A program made the translations under genes and the position numbers. A model generated the notes under the pieces. The model did not search any database. It had not been told where the DNA came from and was given only the letters and a program-made list of their open reading frames with translations. Positions 12,012-24,453 of a DNA stretch of 64,000 bases are shown in pieces. The stretch covers positions 378,966,179 through 379,030,178 of the forward strand of contig NC_081407.1 in the NCBI RefSeq assembly GCF_030272615.1, written 5' to 3'. Origin of the DNA: Cryptomeria japonica. Lineage: Eukaryota; Streptophyta; Pinopsida; Cupressales; Cupressaceae. Each line of letters starts with the position of its first letter. Within the stretch, counting starts at the first letter, position 1.

Positions 12012-12621
12012 CGGAAGAATAGGTCACACCGGGACCTTAAATCGAAAGATCTATCTTACGGGCATAGTCTATCTTTGATTGATTATAATTGATCTTCAAT
12101 TGATTGAATTATAAAGCATGATTACAAATATATATATCAATCCAAAGGATCCAGTTGGCCCAAAAGGATCAAAACCTGAAGAACAAGATCTAACGTGCAA
12201 AATGAACAAGGTCAGTCTCCACCAAGAGATTCCTTTGGAAAATCCAAAGGATGAAATGTAGAAGGTTGACCACATGCTAAGAAACATCGAGATCAATTCT
12301 CAAGGATACACAAGATTTGAAATGGGTTTTGGTAGATCACCAGAATAGGTCTTAGGCAACCAGAAAAAAAGGAACAATCGGTAACAATAAACTGTCATAG
12401 AAACTGGTAGCAATATCTTGCCGGAAAGTGATCCAAATGAGATGCGGTTTGAAAGCAAGAAATATGATCAAGTCTTCAAGTAGAATCCAACTCCATAGGA
12501 TCTGGTGAGCCAAAAATGGGACACATAGAAAGGAAAACTGAAACTGCAAACAGAAAACAAAACAAAAGAGAAAGTGTTTTTGGTTGATGCAAGATTGTTG
12601 TGAACCGGGGATGCTCCTACA
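12012..12621 (-). repeat. 3' LTR of the chromovirus, incomplete
   Basis: Aligns along its length with 17416-18028. About 170 bp present in the other LTR (17246-17415) are missing at the left border, where kinase-gene sequence takes over. Confidence 0.85.
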
Positions 12622-12639
12622 TTAGACATCCAGGTTTAA

Positions 12640-15600
12640 TGAAAAAATTGAGCCTCTCACTTTAATGGGGTTAACAGGAAACCAAGACGGTCTACCTCTG
12701 CCTGAGAAATACAAGATGAATCTTTGAATAGTTTGCTCTTCCACTTCACAAGATATTATTTGTACTGACTGTTCTGGGTACTATGCCCAATCCTACTGTC
12801 TAAAATTTCTTCAATCTAATCTATTTCCTTCTGGGGAAATTGTTTCTCAATGTCTGCAACACTATCCTCACCAAATTCTGGTTCATGGTACTCATTAAGA
12901 TTTGTAATGTTGAATATAGGTGAAATATTTAGACTATTCGGTAGCCCTACTTCATATGCATTTCCAGAAATGAATTTCCTCAAAATATTACAGGGTTCCA
13001 AACTTCTTCATCTGCAACTTAATATAAGTTCCAACAGAGAATCTCTCTTTTCTCAGGTATACCATCACCACATCACCAACTGTAAATTCCTTATCTCTCA
13101 TCTTCTCATCTGCCTTCTCCTTATATTTGCTATTCATGTCTTCCAAATGTTGTTTAACCTGAATATGCAATGCTTCCATGTGATCTGCAAATTCTTCTTC
13201 TTTTGAACTCTTCTGGTCTTCACTGCTAATGTCTCGCAATTCTTCTATTCATCTAGGATGCACTTTGGTAACAATCTCAAAATGTGTTTTTCCGGTACTT
13301 CTATTCACTTGATTTTTATAGGAAAACTCTACTTGTGCAAGGATCAAATCCCAACTTCCAGTTTTATCTCCCACTAAACATCTCAACAAGTTTCCCAAAC
13401 TCCAATTAACTACTTCGGTCTATCCATCAGTCTGTGGATGAAAAGTAGAACTAAACTTCAAATCTGTCTTCATCTTCTTCCAAAGTGTTCTCCAAAATAA
13501 GCCAACAAACTTAGTATCCCTGTCTGAAACTATGCTCTTAGGTAATCCATGCAATCTCACCACTTCTTTGAAAAATAGGCCTACTACATGCAATGCATCT
13601 TATATTTTCTTACAAGGTATGAAATGAGCCATCTTTGAAAATCTATCCAATACCAAAAATATAGAATCATTCCCTCTCGATGTCTTCGGCAATCCAAGTA
13701 CAAAATCCATGCTTATATCCTCCCAAGGTCTTATCGGTACTATCAAAGGTTTATACAATCCCACATTTTGACTACTACCTTTTGCAACTTGACAAACTCT
13801 ACAACTCTGCACATATCTCTTAACATCCTTATGAATCTGGGGCCAAAATTACTATTCACTCACTAATGCAACTGTTTTATCAATGCCGAAATGTCTAGCT
13901 CAACCTCCACTATGCTTCTCTTTTACCAGGTTCTCTCTCATGGAACTCTTAGGTATGCATAACTGAACTCCCTTGAATAACATCCCATCATGAATGAAAT
14001 AATCCAACAATTTGCTTCTATCAACCATAACCAGTTCTCTACATGCTTTCCAAGGTTTTGTAAAATCTGGGTCTTCATCATACAAGCTCGTCAAACCTTT
14101 AAAACCTAATACTATCACTCTCATCTCTATCAGCAAATTCCTTCTCCTACTCAATGCATCAACAACTTTGTTAGATTTCCTAGTTCTATGCTTCAAAACA
14201 AAGGTGTAACTCTACAAGAATTCTACCCATCTCATATGTCTGATTCAACTTACTTTGATTGTTCAAATACTGCAAAGCTTGATGATCTATATACAATAAA
14301 AATTCCTTAGGCAACAAGTAATGTCTCCATTTCTTCAAGGCTTGAACTATGGCATAAAATTCCTGATCATACACTAAATATCTCTTCCAGGCATCATTCA
14401 ATTTCTCACTGAAATATGCTACTGCTCTCCCTTCTTGACTCAAAACTGCTCCTATTGCTGTTCCACTTGCATCACAATCCACTTGAAATACCTTATCAAA
14501 ATCCGATAAAGCCAACACAGGCTACTTAGTCACATTATGTTTCAACAACTCAAAACTTCTCTGGTGGTCCACTTGAATTCCTTCTGATCTCCTCTCATGG
14601 TCTTAGTTATAGGGTTACAAACTGAACTAAAATTTCTGATAAACTTCCGGTAAAAACTAGCCAATCCATGAAATGATCTTACCTCTCCAATGCTTTTAAG
14701 TGTAGGCCACTCAACAATGGCTTTCACTTTCTCAAGTTCCATCTTCAAACCATCCTTAGATATCACAAATCCTAAATAAACTAACTCATCCTTCATGAAA
14801 GTGCACTTCTTGATATCGATCAACAATTTTTCTTCTCTCAACCTTTGTAAAAATTGTATTAACTGCAACAAATGCTACTCTTTTGTTCTACTAAAAATCA
14901 GAATGTCATCCAAATACACAATAACAAACTTACCCAAGAATTTCTTCAATACCTCATTCATCAGCCTCATGAAATTACTCAGTGCATTAGTCAATCCAAA
15001 GGGCATCACCAACCATTCATATAGTCCTTCATTTGTCTTAAATGCTATCTTCCCCTCATCACCTTCTCTGATCCCAATTTGATGATATCCACTCTTCAAA
15101 TCTATATTTGTAAAGTATTTTTCTCCACTCAAACAATCCATTATGTCATCCATCCTAGGCAAAGGAAACTGGTATTTCACTGTGATCTTGTTTATTGCAC
15201 TTGAATTAGTACACATCCTCCATTCTCCATTCTTCTTAGGTGCTAATACTATTGGTACTACACAAGGGCTTAGACTTTCCCTGATCAAACCTTTCTCCAA
15301 TAACTCCTGCACTTGTCTATTCAGTTCTTCATTTTCTGCCGGTGTCAATCGGTGTGCAACTTTGTTGGGAAAAATAGCTCCAGGAACCAAGTCCATGCAA
15401 TGACTAATACTTCTAATAGGTGGCAATCCATTAGGTACGTTATTTGAAATGATGTCCTCATATTCTGTTAGCAAATCTCTTATCTCTATTAGGTGTTCTC
15501 CTTCTAGTTTTGGTCTCTCAGTCTTCTTAGGAATTAAGGCAAAACACACATTCTCATGTCTCATTCCATCCATGTATTTCCTTCCATCTATTAAACAAAT

Positions 15601-15870
15601 TTTGGTAGTCGTACAGACTTCATTCTTCAAAGGTTCCTCCAAAGGTAACAAGGTTTTCTTCATCCCATTGGCCACAATAGTGTATGTATTCTTCCTCCCA
15701 TCATGTATTTCTTGTCTATCAAACTGCCAAGGTCTTCCCAACAAAAAATGAAAAATATATAGGCATAATATCACACAAAAATTCATCATGATAATTCCCA
15801 ATTTTAATTTTACCAAACACTGTTCACTTACTAACAACTTATGTTCATCCTAAATCCATGCTATCTAATA
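12640..15870 (-). pseudogene. Chromovirus pol region (RT, RNase H, integrase, chromodomain)
   Basis: Family motifs seen on the minus strand are RT with [32 protein letters not shown] and the catalytic YLDDILIFS (about 14900-15350); RNase H with [17 protein letters not shown] and [19 protein letters not shown] (about 14300-14500); an integrase part with [10 protein letters not shown] and [12 protein letters not shown] (about 13600-13810); and a chromodomain-like YLVKWK with flanking residues near 12740. Read as a fossil with several breaks and no functional product expected. Confidence 0.9.
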
Positions 15871-17001
15871 AGGCTTAGGGCATTTCAATCTCTCCAATTT
15901 CAACTTATTCACCATCTCTTCTAAAACTAGATTATCTGAACTACCACTATCAATAACAACTTTATAACACTTACTAGATACCTTACATCCGGTCTTGAAC
16001 AGATTCTTCCTCTGCAAGGGTTCTTCATCTCCTCCAGTATGACACAAAGCTCTCCTCATCATTAATAGTTCTCCATCTTTCAATTTATTGTCTAATCCGG
16101 TGGGGTTTTCTTCCACCACTACTACTCTTCTGGTAGCCTCTGTCTTCTTGCATTCAAATGCATAGTGTCCTTATACTCCACATTTAAAGTAGGTTCCTCT
16201 AAATGCCCTCTTGTCTTGTCTTCCAAAGTTCAGATTCTGGTAACCATTCGGTTCTCTCCTCTGGTATGAATTACCTTCCTTGCTCACTTCCTTGTCCTTG
16301 TTATGATCTGTACTGGTTCCTCTTCCTCCTTGAAATCTTCCTTCGGTAAACCTTCCACCTCTACCTCTCTGTCTCTGCTCATGTATTTTGTTCAATTTCT
16401 CTTCACCCTTTAGTGCATATTGGTAAGCCTCTTCAACAGTCTCCAATTTGATCATACTCAGTTCATCTTGTATAGACATCCACATTCCATTCAAATATCT
16501 TGCAATTTTTTCATTTTCATCATCAACATGTCCGGATCTGATGTTCAACTTGTAAAATGCTTCAGTGTACTCCTTCACACTAGATTCCTTCTGTCTCAGA
16601 TTCTGCAACTTCCAGAACAAATCCACTTGATAACTCGCTTGGACAAACTTTGATTTCAACTTAGCAATCATCCTATCCCACGTCTTAATCTTTTTTTTAC
16701 CTCTTCTTTGCCTATCAACTTGCAAGTGCTCCCACGAAAGAGATACATGACCTTTCAACCGGGTACAAGCATACTTCACCTTCATCTCTTCTACAATGTT
16801 TTCAAAATCAAAATACTTCTCCATCTCCGAGATCCAATCCATCAATTCATCTGAATCTAACTTCCCATCATATTCCAGTGGGGTAAAATGAGGTTTAGTG
16901 TTTTCCCTACTCAAAACCCTTAAAAACCTTTCTTCATCTGGATCAACTGCCGATAGGTTCACTTGTTCTACTGAGGCTTTTTCTCCTCCATCTTCTCTCA
17001 C
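15860..17001 (-). pseudogene. Chromovirus gag and protease region
   Basis: Gag capsid region with YDGKLDSDELMDWISEMEKYF and VKEYTEAFYKL, followed by the basic GRGGRF stretch and a zinc-knuckle start (FKCGV). Next comes a protease block with VIDSGSSDNLV. Broken, as is the rest of the element. Confidence 0.88.
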
Positions 17002-17231
17002 ATCATCAATATATTAACCTCTTCTCTGGGCTGTCTCCATGACTTCTAATTGGGCTGCTATTCCTTGCAACATCTCCATCACAACAGGGTCTACATTCCC
17101 ACACACTTCACCATTCCTAGTTCCTCTTCATACCATTGATTCATGCTAGTCCTCTGGCAATTGCAAGTCAGATCCGCAATCCACCACCCTACAACAAAAT
17201 TCAGGACACGCAACCTCTGGAACAAAATTTT

Positions 17232-17243
17232 TCTCTAATACCA
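17232..17243 (-). other. Primer binding site (tRNA-iMet type), chromovirus
   Basis: Minus strand TGGTATTAGAG differs by one base from the standard TGGTATCAGAG and lies just inside the 5' LTR. It sets the LTR inner edge at about 17246. Confidence 0.75.
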
Positions 17244-17245
17244 CT

Positions 17246-18028
17246 TGAAGAAGTCACCAGTGAGGATGGACCTCAAGGAGATTAGTCCAAACCGGTTAGC
17301 AAGAGTAAACACAACAAAAACACACAGACATGATGGAGGCAATGCAAAACATATAGTTTTATTGCATGAAATTTGATTACATCCAACCGGGTTACAACAT
17401 ACCAACACACAGGCCTGGTAGAATAGGTCACACTAGGACCTTGAATTGAAAGATCTATCTTCTAGGCACATTCTATCTCTGATTGATTCTAATTGATCTT
17501 CAATTGATTGCATTCTAAAGCATCATTACAAATATATATATATATCAATCCAAAGGATCTAGTCGACCCAAAAGGATCGAAATTCAAAGAACAAGACCTA
17601 ATGTGCAAAATGAACAAGGTCGGCCTCCACAAAGAGATTCCTTTAGAAAATCTAAATGATGAAACATAGAAGGTCAGCCACATGCCAAGAAACATCGAGA
17701 TCAATGCTCAAGGCTCCACAAGCTTTAAAATGGGTTCCGGTAGATCACCAGAATATGTCTCGGGCAACCAAAAATAAAGGAACAATCGGTAATAAGAAAC
17801 TGTCATGGAAACCGGTAGCGATATCTTGCCGGAAAGTGATCCAAATAAGATGTGGTTTGAAAGAAGGAAAGATGATCAAGTCTTCAAGTAGAATCCAACT
17901 CCATAGGATCCGGTGATCCAAACCGGGACACACAGTGAGGAAAATTGAAACTGCAAATAGAAAACAAAACAGAAAAGAAAATGTTTTTGGTTGATGCAAG
18001 GTTGCTGTGAGCTGGGGATGCTCCTGCA
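17246..18028 (-). repeat. 5' LTR of the chromovirus (about 783 bp)
   Basis: On the plus strand it runs from TGAAGAAG to CTCCTGCA, i.e. TG...CA ends. The outer 613 bp align with the left LTR. The inner 170 bp have no partner because the other LTR is truncated. Confidence 0.8.
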
Positions 18029-20265
18029 TCAATGGTATTAATCACGTACTATGCAAATAAGCACATGGGTATTTGTTGGGGTTATTTAGTGGAATATCTT
18101 GTGTAGGTTGCACATGTGAGGAAATGAAGCATGGATTGGGATTGTAGGGTTGTCTGAAACACATTTTCTTGCTCACATGGATTGCATGTAGAGAGCTTGA
18201 TGCTTGAACCTTGGTATTCATGGATACTTTATAGATGTATTATAATCTTTGTTCATGAGATAGTACATTAAAGGTAAATTCTTTTGGAGGCTAAGTTTTT
18301 TCCAAGGTAAATCTTATGCCATATTGATAGTATGTCTATCTATTCTCTTACATGTGGATTTTGAACACTTGTTTATATGTTTTTCTCTCTCAAGGTTATA
18401 AGGAAATAGTCATATATAGATACAAACTTCTTTTCAAATTTCACCAATTTTTTTTTAAAGAGTACCCCAAAAAGTACATTCAACTTTCTCTACAAATTCT
18501 TTTACTATATATTTTTAAAATTATGTAGATAACTAATTCAAATTTTCATGTGAAGTTACTTAAGTCTATTTTTAGCACTTAGAGGTATTGTTTGGCCCAT
18601 CATGATCCTACACTCACCAATTTAAACTTTGAGTGTACACATCTTGAATTGCTCATTCACATTCAAATTTAGCTTATTTTATGCAAAAACATGACCACAT
18701 TTAACCTCTTTTTTTTTATCATCATTCACATCCACTTACCCACATTTTATGCTTCGCCTTACATTCCTACATAATAAGGGTACTTGGAAATGTAATTCAT
18801 GATACTTTTATAATATTTCAATCCTAGGTAGGGTTTATATTTTTTATAATCTTATGTGTCATGGCCATATCTTTATTTAGGATTTCATGTATTGTATGTC
18901 CTATTTTCTACACCTATTTTTGTTTTGTCTCAAGATTTTGAATCCCTAATTCATTTTAGATTTAGTTATTGAATTTATGAGATCCTTATTCTATCTAATC
19001 ATTTTATCTTTTAAGGTTTGAAGGATTAATTTGCATGTCATTGTACCAATCCTCTCAGCTCCCTTTGAAAAGAAGTGCACACTTGAAATCTTACATGGCT
19101 CAATCTATTGAAAATTTTGGTACTTACAATTGTTGTAGCAATTTTTGTTGATTGTTCATTTGTTGAACACGAAAGTGAAGTTTATGAGCATGATGGACAT
19201 GTGGATCAATAATGTTTTGCACAAGAACTTGTTGTGTTAAAGCTAACAAGCATGCGTGCACACTTATTTTCACACAAATGCTACAATGTGGTAAGATATG
19301 GACTAGTAGAAACATGCATAAAATAACCCTTTTCCTTTTTATTTTATACTACTCTGAGTTGGGGTTTTGGGTGCATGATTTTAGCACATAATTTGATTAT
19401 TTTAATGAGCTCATTGGTTGAATATCTAATCATGTATTATGATGTGCCACATTCTTGTATTCAAAATTCATCTCACTCAAATTCCATTTGTCTACATGCA
19501 TCTTAAACGAGATCATAACTATGATTTTGACCTTAAGAAAAAATCATTGATATTTTTATGCTCCTAACATTTAAAATTTGAATTCTCACATTTCAAGGCT
19601 AATAATAGTGGGATCTAACTAGTACCTATCATCATTGATACCGAAAATTCAAAATTATATATCTATAATTATATATTTAAAGACATCATGTTCAGATATT
19701 TATACATCACTAACAGATCAAAACATAATGAACTCTAGATCACAAAAAAATTAAAATGTTTCTCTTTTACAATAAATCAATCCTCCATCGTCCTCGAATA
19801 CCATAACTATAATCAATCTCTCATAAATTAATAAATAATTCATTAACACTATGAAATTTCTCCAATACAATCATTCATTAACTTACTCCAATAGCGACCT
19901 TATATTAACATCCATTGCCACCTTATTATTAGAAGACAGATCAACCCAGAAACATCGATTTGTCTCCACCACAACCAATAAAAGAATAAATGGTCTCGTT
20001 GAGTTCCATGATGCAAAAGATTGGTCGGTGATTAAGTTAAATCAGTTCCGAAATGGAGTGCTATATAAAAATGCTAATTCAAAGTATGAAACTAGCTTAG
20101 GAAAGTCCCGCCGTGCAAACCAAACCACACCACTTTTTTTTGGCATATCATCTTTACTTGATTGGACTTTTGTTGTTTGCCATATAAAATTCCACAAAAT
20201 TTCTTTGACTTCCTTAGCCACCGTATTGGTGAAATAGAGGAAAATTAAAACGCAACTCAGGGAAG
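18029..20265. other. AT-rich intergenic stretch, no gene seen
   Basis: No ORF here resembles a known protein. The longest (19851-20237, 128 codons) has no recognisable domain and ends in the flank of the LTR element. Bases 20120-20217 resemble 26400-26512 on the other side of that element (see findings). Confidence 0.5.
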
Positions 20266-20270
20266 TTCGG
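20266..20270. repeat. 5-bp target duplication TTCGG, left copy
   Basis: Matches 26379-26383 and brackets the non-autonomous LTR element exactly. Confidence 0.93.
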
Positions 20271-20410
20271 TGTAAGGGGCTGCTGTCTCGGGGAGATTAG
20301 TAGGCTTCTGGGGTTGTAAGTCCCTTGTTATTCTCAGCAGGTGGAAGTTGTGGTGATTGACAAAGTGTTAATGCCAAGCTACAGTTGTGTGAGAATTGGA
20401 CGAAAAACTT

Positions 20411-20419
20411 ATATATGGG
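20411..20419 (+). promoter_or_regulatory. TATA-like box in the 5' LTR
   Basis: CTTATATATGG lies about 140 bp inside the LTR and is conserved in the 3' LTR at about 24592. A plausible U3 core promoter. The start site itself cannot be seen. Confidence 0.4.
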
Positions 20420-21646
20420 GGTCGGTTGAAAGAATAACCGAGTGCCAGGAGTGCACCAAGGTGGTCTGCGGTAGACACCTCCTCCTAGGGGTGAAGAAGA
20501 GTAACCCTGCCCTCTAGTCTCAGGGAGATAGAGGTCCTACATGGACATTAGGGGTGAAGTAGAGTAACCCCACCTTATCATTGGATCGTGAGGTTTACTG
20601 GTGGATGCATTCTCATGGTCCCTATCTCAGTGAAGCGGGGTAACTGAGCCAATGTTGGGGATGACTCCCGGGGAGTTGTCTATGACCCGAGGACTAGGGA
20701 AGCAGAGTACCTAGGCTCTTGCGAGAAGGATGATCATGCAATGGATTGTCCCTGTTGGGGAAATGGAGTACCCAAGATCTTGTAAGGGGGATGGCCATGC
20801 AATGGGCTATCTATATCGGATTGTTGGAGCTTGAGAGTTGGGCAAGCTATGTGGGTTGAGTTGCAGAGCCAGAAGTCCATGTGTCTTGTGGAACAAGTGG
20901 GGTGATGTGTCGGGCACGCACCTAGCTTACTTGAAGTGGGATTTGCATTGAGATCCGGGATCTCAAGGCCCTAGAGTGGGGGTCGAATGTGGCAGTAGGA
21001 ACTGGGTTCTGAAAGTGTGCTCATGCTGAGCCGAGCCATGAGGCGAGTCCAAGAGGGTGACAAAGATGGACGAGTTGCATGACCGAAAAGAGGACATGGT
21101 CCATAGGCGAGTTGTTCTGGGAGCACAGCCGAGTTGAAGGTGAGTTCAGCGACCAAGGATATTGGATTGGATCATGAAGCGAAGAGCTTGGTGCCCAAGT
21201 AGGAGTGCAAGGTGTTTTGTCAGTCTGAGAGGCTTAGACTGGGTGTTTGCATGGAGCTGGTTATTGTGCATAGGATGTATAGGGAACCGGGTTCACCAGT
21301 GAAGCCATGTAGGCATAGGCCAAGGGCCCAAAGTAGTCGAACTTGGAGTCCTCGTTCAGGAAGGGGTTCTAAGTTGTGTACTGGGTAAGCCGTCGCGGGC
21401 TCATGAGAGAGTCAGTGGTGCGCTAGGTTGAGTTCCGAAGGAGACAGGGTCTTCATGGATCAGGAGTCTATATGAGAAGCTATCGCCAGAGGCGAGGTGC
21501 AGTGGTATCTGTACGGGTGTTTCAAGAGTGGACATTGATCTAGGGGCAGGAACTTGTAATTGGATGCTTGGGAAGTATTCAGGGTAGTGACCAGCGACAG
21601 AGTTGGAATTGTTTGTAGACCGGGCCAAGGGCCGTCTCTTCATAAC

Positions 21647-21652
21647 AATAAA
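21647..21652 (+). terminator. AATAAA polyadenylation-type signal in the LTR
   Basis: AACAATAAAGC, conserved at about 25830 in the 3' LTR. If used with the TATA-like box, the R region would be unusually long (about 1.2 kb). Confidence 0.4.
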
Positions 21653-22246
21653 GCTATCTTATTGCCCTAGTGTTGTGTTCATTGTGTGGAGATGGACAAA
21701 CAAGAAACTAGCTCAGGGAGTCTAGTCGTCCCATGAGGTATGTTTGGTGCTTGAGGGTTCAGAGGAGCTGAGGGAGGCCAACATTGGGCGCCAGTGCTGC
21801 AGGAGTTCTGGGCATGCTCAGGGAGTGTGCAGAGTTGGAGCCAGAGGACTTAAGGAGTTCCGGATGGGTCAGTGTTAGTAGTCAGAGTCTTATGGGGGAC
21901 TCAAGGAGATGAAGGCATAGAGGAGACCTGTAAGCTTGTACCAGGGGTGCAAGGATGGTGCGACAAGACAGTGCTAGAGTAGAGTCAGAGACTTGAAGGG
22001 AGTGCTAGGAGCATCAGGATGAAAGAAACCCGTGAGAGGGTTGGCATGCACTTCTATTCCGCATGGGTGTGTGTTAATGTGGTCAGGTGGTGGACACTTG
22101 AAAAGGGATGGCGTAGTCTGGGAACAAGAAAGGGCTTGCCCGCAATCCAAGTCGTGAGTAAGGTTTGCTAGTGCCGCATGAGGTTTGACCTCCTTTGGAA
22201 GGAAAAAGCTTGTTTGGGCAACAGGCCGGTCTAGCCCCATGACAGT

Positions 22247-22258
22247 TGGTATCAGAGC
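22247..22258 (+). other. Primer binding site, tRNA-iMet
   Basis: Perfect TGGTATCAGAGC two bases after the end of the 5' LTR. Confidence 0.95.
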
Positions 22259-22737
22259 ATAAAAATTGGCAGGGCTAGTTAGATGAGCTGAGGTAGCTGG
22301 GCTATCAAGTGGTCAGAGGAAGACTGCGAAGGCGGATGGTGGTTTGCAGTGTCGAGGACAGGTAGACCAAGGTGGCTAGCAGGGCGTGGTCACTAGAAAT
22401 GTGAGGCCAATCTAGGTAGGGATAAGGATGGTGAAGTCCGTGGCCAAGTTCCATGAGTGGTAGTCAGCTGGTTGGAGTTTGTGCCTGGGGCCGAGTTCCA
22501 TCAAGAAGGGACTATGCTAGTGGAGCGACAAGGGATCAAGAGTGGATCTCTTGGTGGGGAAAATCTTACATAGGAAGTGCCTTAGTAGTTCAGGTGGAGC
22601 GAAGTAGGCAAGGTGTGAGTCGGTATTGAACTGGGTTCAGTGCGGGAAGTAGTCAGCAAGGCCGCAAGATTTGATATGGCAGTGTCCGAGTGCAGTGGCA
22701 TATAAGACCAATCAAAGGAGATAGGAGTTGCGAGGAG

Positions 22738-23552
22738 CAGTGTGGTGTAGGGTCTTGTCAAGGACGGATCCGAGGTGAAATCGAGATGGAGCTGTAAGGT
22801 ACAGTGTGGTGTAAGGTCTTATCTAGGATGGACCTGAGGTGTAACAGTTTGGGCTGTGGGATGTCTTAGGGTCATTCCCAGTGTGGTGTAGGGTTGTGTC
22901 CGGGACATGATCTGAGGTGTAAATTGGGTGGCGAAGAAGGTCTAATGGTGGAAAGCCAGTAAGGGGCCAAGTCACAAAGGAAGTCAAGGGAAAGAGGCAG
23001 TACCTTGCCCACATTGGATGTGGTTTGCAAAGGCATCGGGCACAAGAGGTTGGCTAGCTTACAAATGTTGGTGGCTTCTTTGGGTTGCAGTACCGAGGGC
23101 GCAAGGCATTCCGTGGATAGTGCATCAGTTAGACAAAGTGGCACAATGGATGGAAGTGAGTTCACTGAATGTGTAGGATGTAATGCAAGAGTTGGGTGTC
23201 TTCAAGGAAGTGCACTTAAGATGTAGGATTGTGTCTGGGACATGATCTGAGGTATGAATTTGTGGCGAGTTAGGTCTGAAGGTTGGGAACCAAAGATGGG
23301 ACCGTCATAGAGAAAGTCAAGGGAAGGAGTGAGTACCTTGCCCACATTAGATGTGGATTGCAGAGACATTATGCACAAGAGGTTGGTCGGCTGAATGACA
23401 TTGGTATTTTCTTTGGGTTGCAGCACCGAGGGCACAGGGCATTCCATGGACAGTGCATCAGTCAGACAAAGTAGTACAGCAAATTGAAGTAGACAAGATC
23501 GAATGTGTGGGATGCAATGCAAGATGGGTGTCTTCAGGGAAGTGCACCTAGG
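22738..23552 (+). repeat. Internal tandem repeats of the LARD-like element
   Basis: Two imperfect units of about 340 bp (about 22880-23222 and 23223-23552). They share TGATCTGAGGT, GTACCTTGCCCACATT, TTCTTTGGGTTGCAG and the GACAAAG block. In addition, a shorter word of the type GTGTGGTGTAGGGTCTTGTC...GAGGTG recurs at about 22740, 22803 and 22880, so the array is a mixture of about 65-75-bp and about 340-bp periods. Confidence 0.85.
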
Positions 23553-24440
23553 TGAACTCATGAGGTGTGGGTTTGCTAGAGTACACCAAGGAGGTGGAAG
23601 TGGTTGACAAGTACCAGGAGGATCATGTGCAGCTAGAGGTGGATCAACGAGAGTATGTTGGTTGTTGTTCTTTGGTTGAGTTGTTGGGGACAGGATAAGA
23701 CGCGAGGTGCACCGGGGTCAGTCAATAAGCAATCAAGATGACACTACAGAAAGGAAGTTGAGAGCTGAAGGTTGAATGTAAGACTTGGGAAGTCAGTTGG
23801 GTGTTGTGGTCAGTGGAGTATGTGTCTTCAAGGTGGCCAGATACCAGGGGCTTGCACAACAAGGTTGATAGCAGGCGTGTCTTTCAGTGGATGCTAGGAT
23901 TGGATCTAGGAGCAGTGGAAGTTCGAAGACAAGGGTGTCGTCGAGGATGGCACTAGTGGCTGAGTTGAGAGGTGAGCATGGTTTGTTGTGTTCTGTCGTG
24001 TTGCGGTGCAAATGGTGGAGTCTTGGAGATGTAGAAGCCGGTATGGGGCATGGTGCAACCGAATATCACAGAGTTGTTTCACAGATGTTCAAACAAGGAT
24101 AGTCATCTTAGTGGAAGTCAAGGACTGGGTTCTTGCAATATGTTGTTGAGTCGGGGACTAGCAACAAAGATTAGTTGGAGGCAAGGGAGCGTCTTCACAA
24201 GATTAGTGCGGAGGCAACGAGTTGGACTCAGGGGGTTTGCTGAAGCGAGTTAGCCATGGATGGGATTCATGCAAGTGAAAGTCCACTATGGGGTATGCTG
24301 GCAAGTATCAAGTATGTCAGGGACAAAAATGATACAAGTGCAGGGCATAGTGAATCCAAAGTTCACTTTTAACAGGTCCTAATGTTGCAAAGGACGAGAC
24401 TCAGGTCGAATGGTCCGGTGCCGAGGACATCGTCTGTTTT

Positions 24441-24453
24441 AAGTGGGGGAGGA
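24441..24453 (+). other. Polypurine tract
   Basis: AAGTGGGGGAGGA directly before the 3' LTR (one T within the tract). The normal start site for plus-strand DNA synthesis. Confidence 0.85.

Larger units (their letters stand above)
12012..18028 (-). mobile_element. Ty3/gypsy chromovirus, old and broken
   Basis: Minus-strand LTR retrotransposon about 6.0 kb long. In order from the right it has a 5' LTR, an iMet-type primer site, gag with a zinc-knuckle region, protease, reverse transcriptase, RNase H, integrase and a chromodomain-like end, then the 3' LTR. The order (integrase after RNase H) and the chromodomain place it among chromoviruses of the Ty3 group. The coding part is broken, with roughly ten disabling changes. 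The LTRs differ at about one base in eight over the part I compared, so it is old, plausibly tens of millions of years at conifer substitution rates. No target duplication is seen, because the 3' LTR is cut short where it meets the kinase fossil. Confidence 0.9.
20271..22244 (+). repeat. 5' LTR of the LARD-like element (1,974 bp)
   Basis: Direct repeat of 24454-26378. It carries two short segments (near 21795-21825 and 21893-21925) that are absent from the other LTR. Minus-strand ORFs of up to 88 codons occur in both LTRs, but they are shared only because the LTRs are copies. Confidence 0.95.

Noticed and set aside
19851-20237. 128-codon plus-strand ORF
   Set aside because: No recognisable domain, A/T-biased composition, no upstream promoter sign. 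Its end lies in a direct repeat next to the LTR element.
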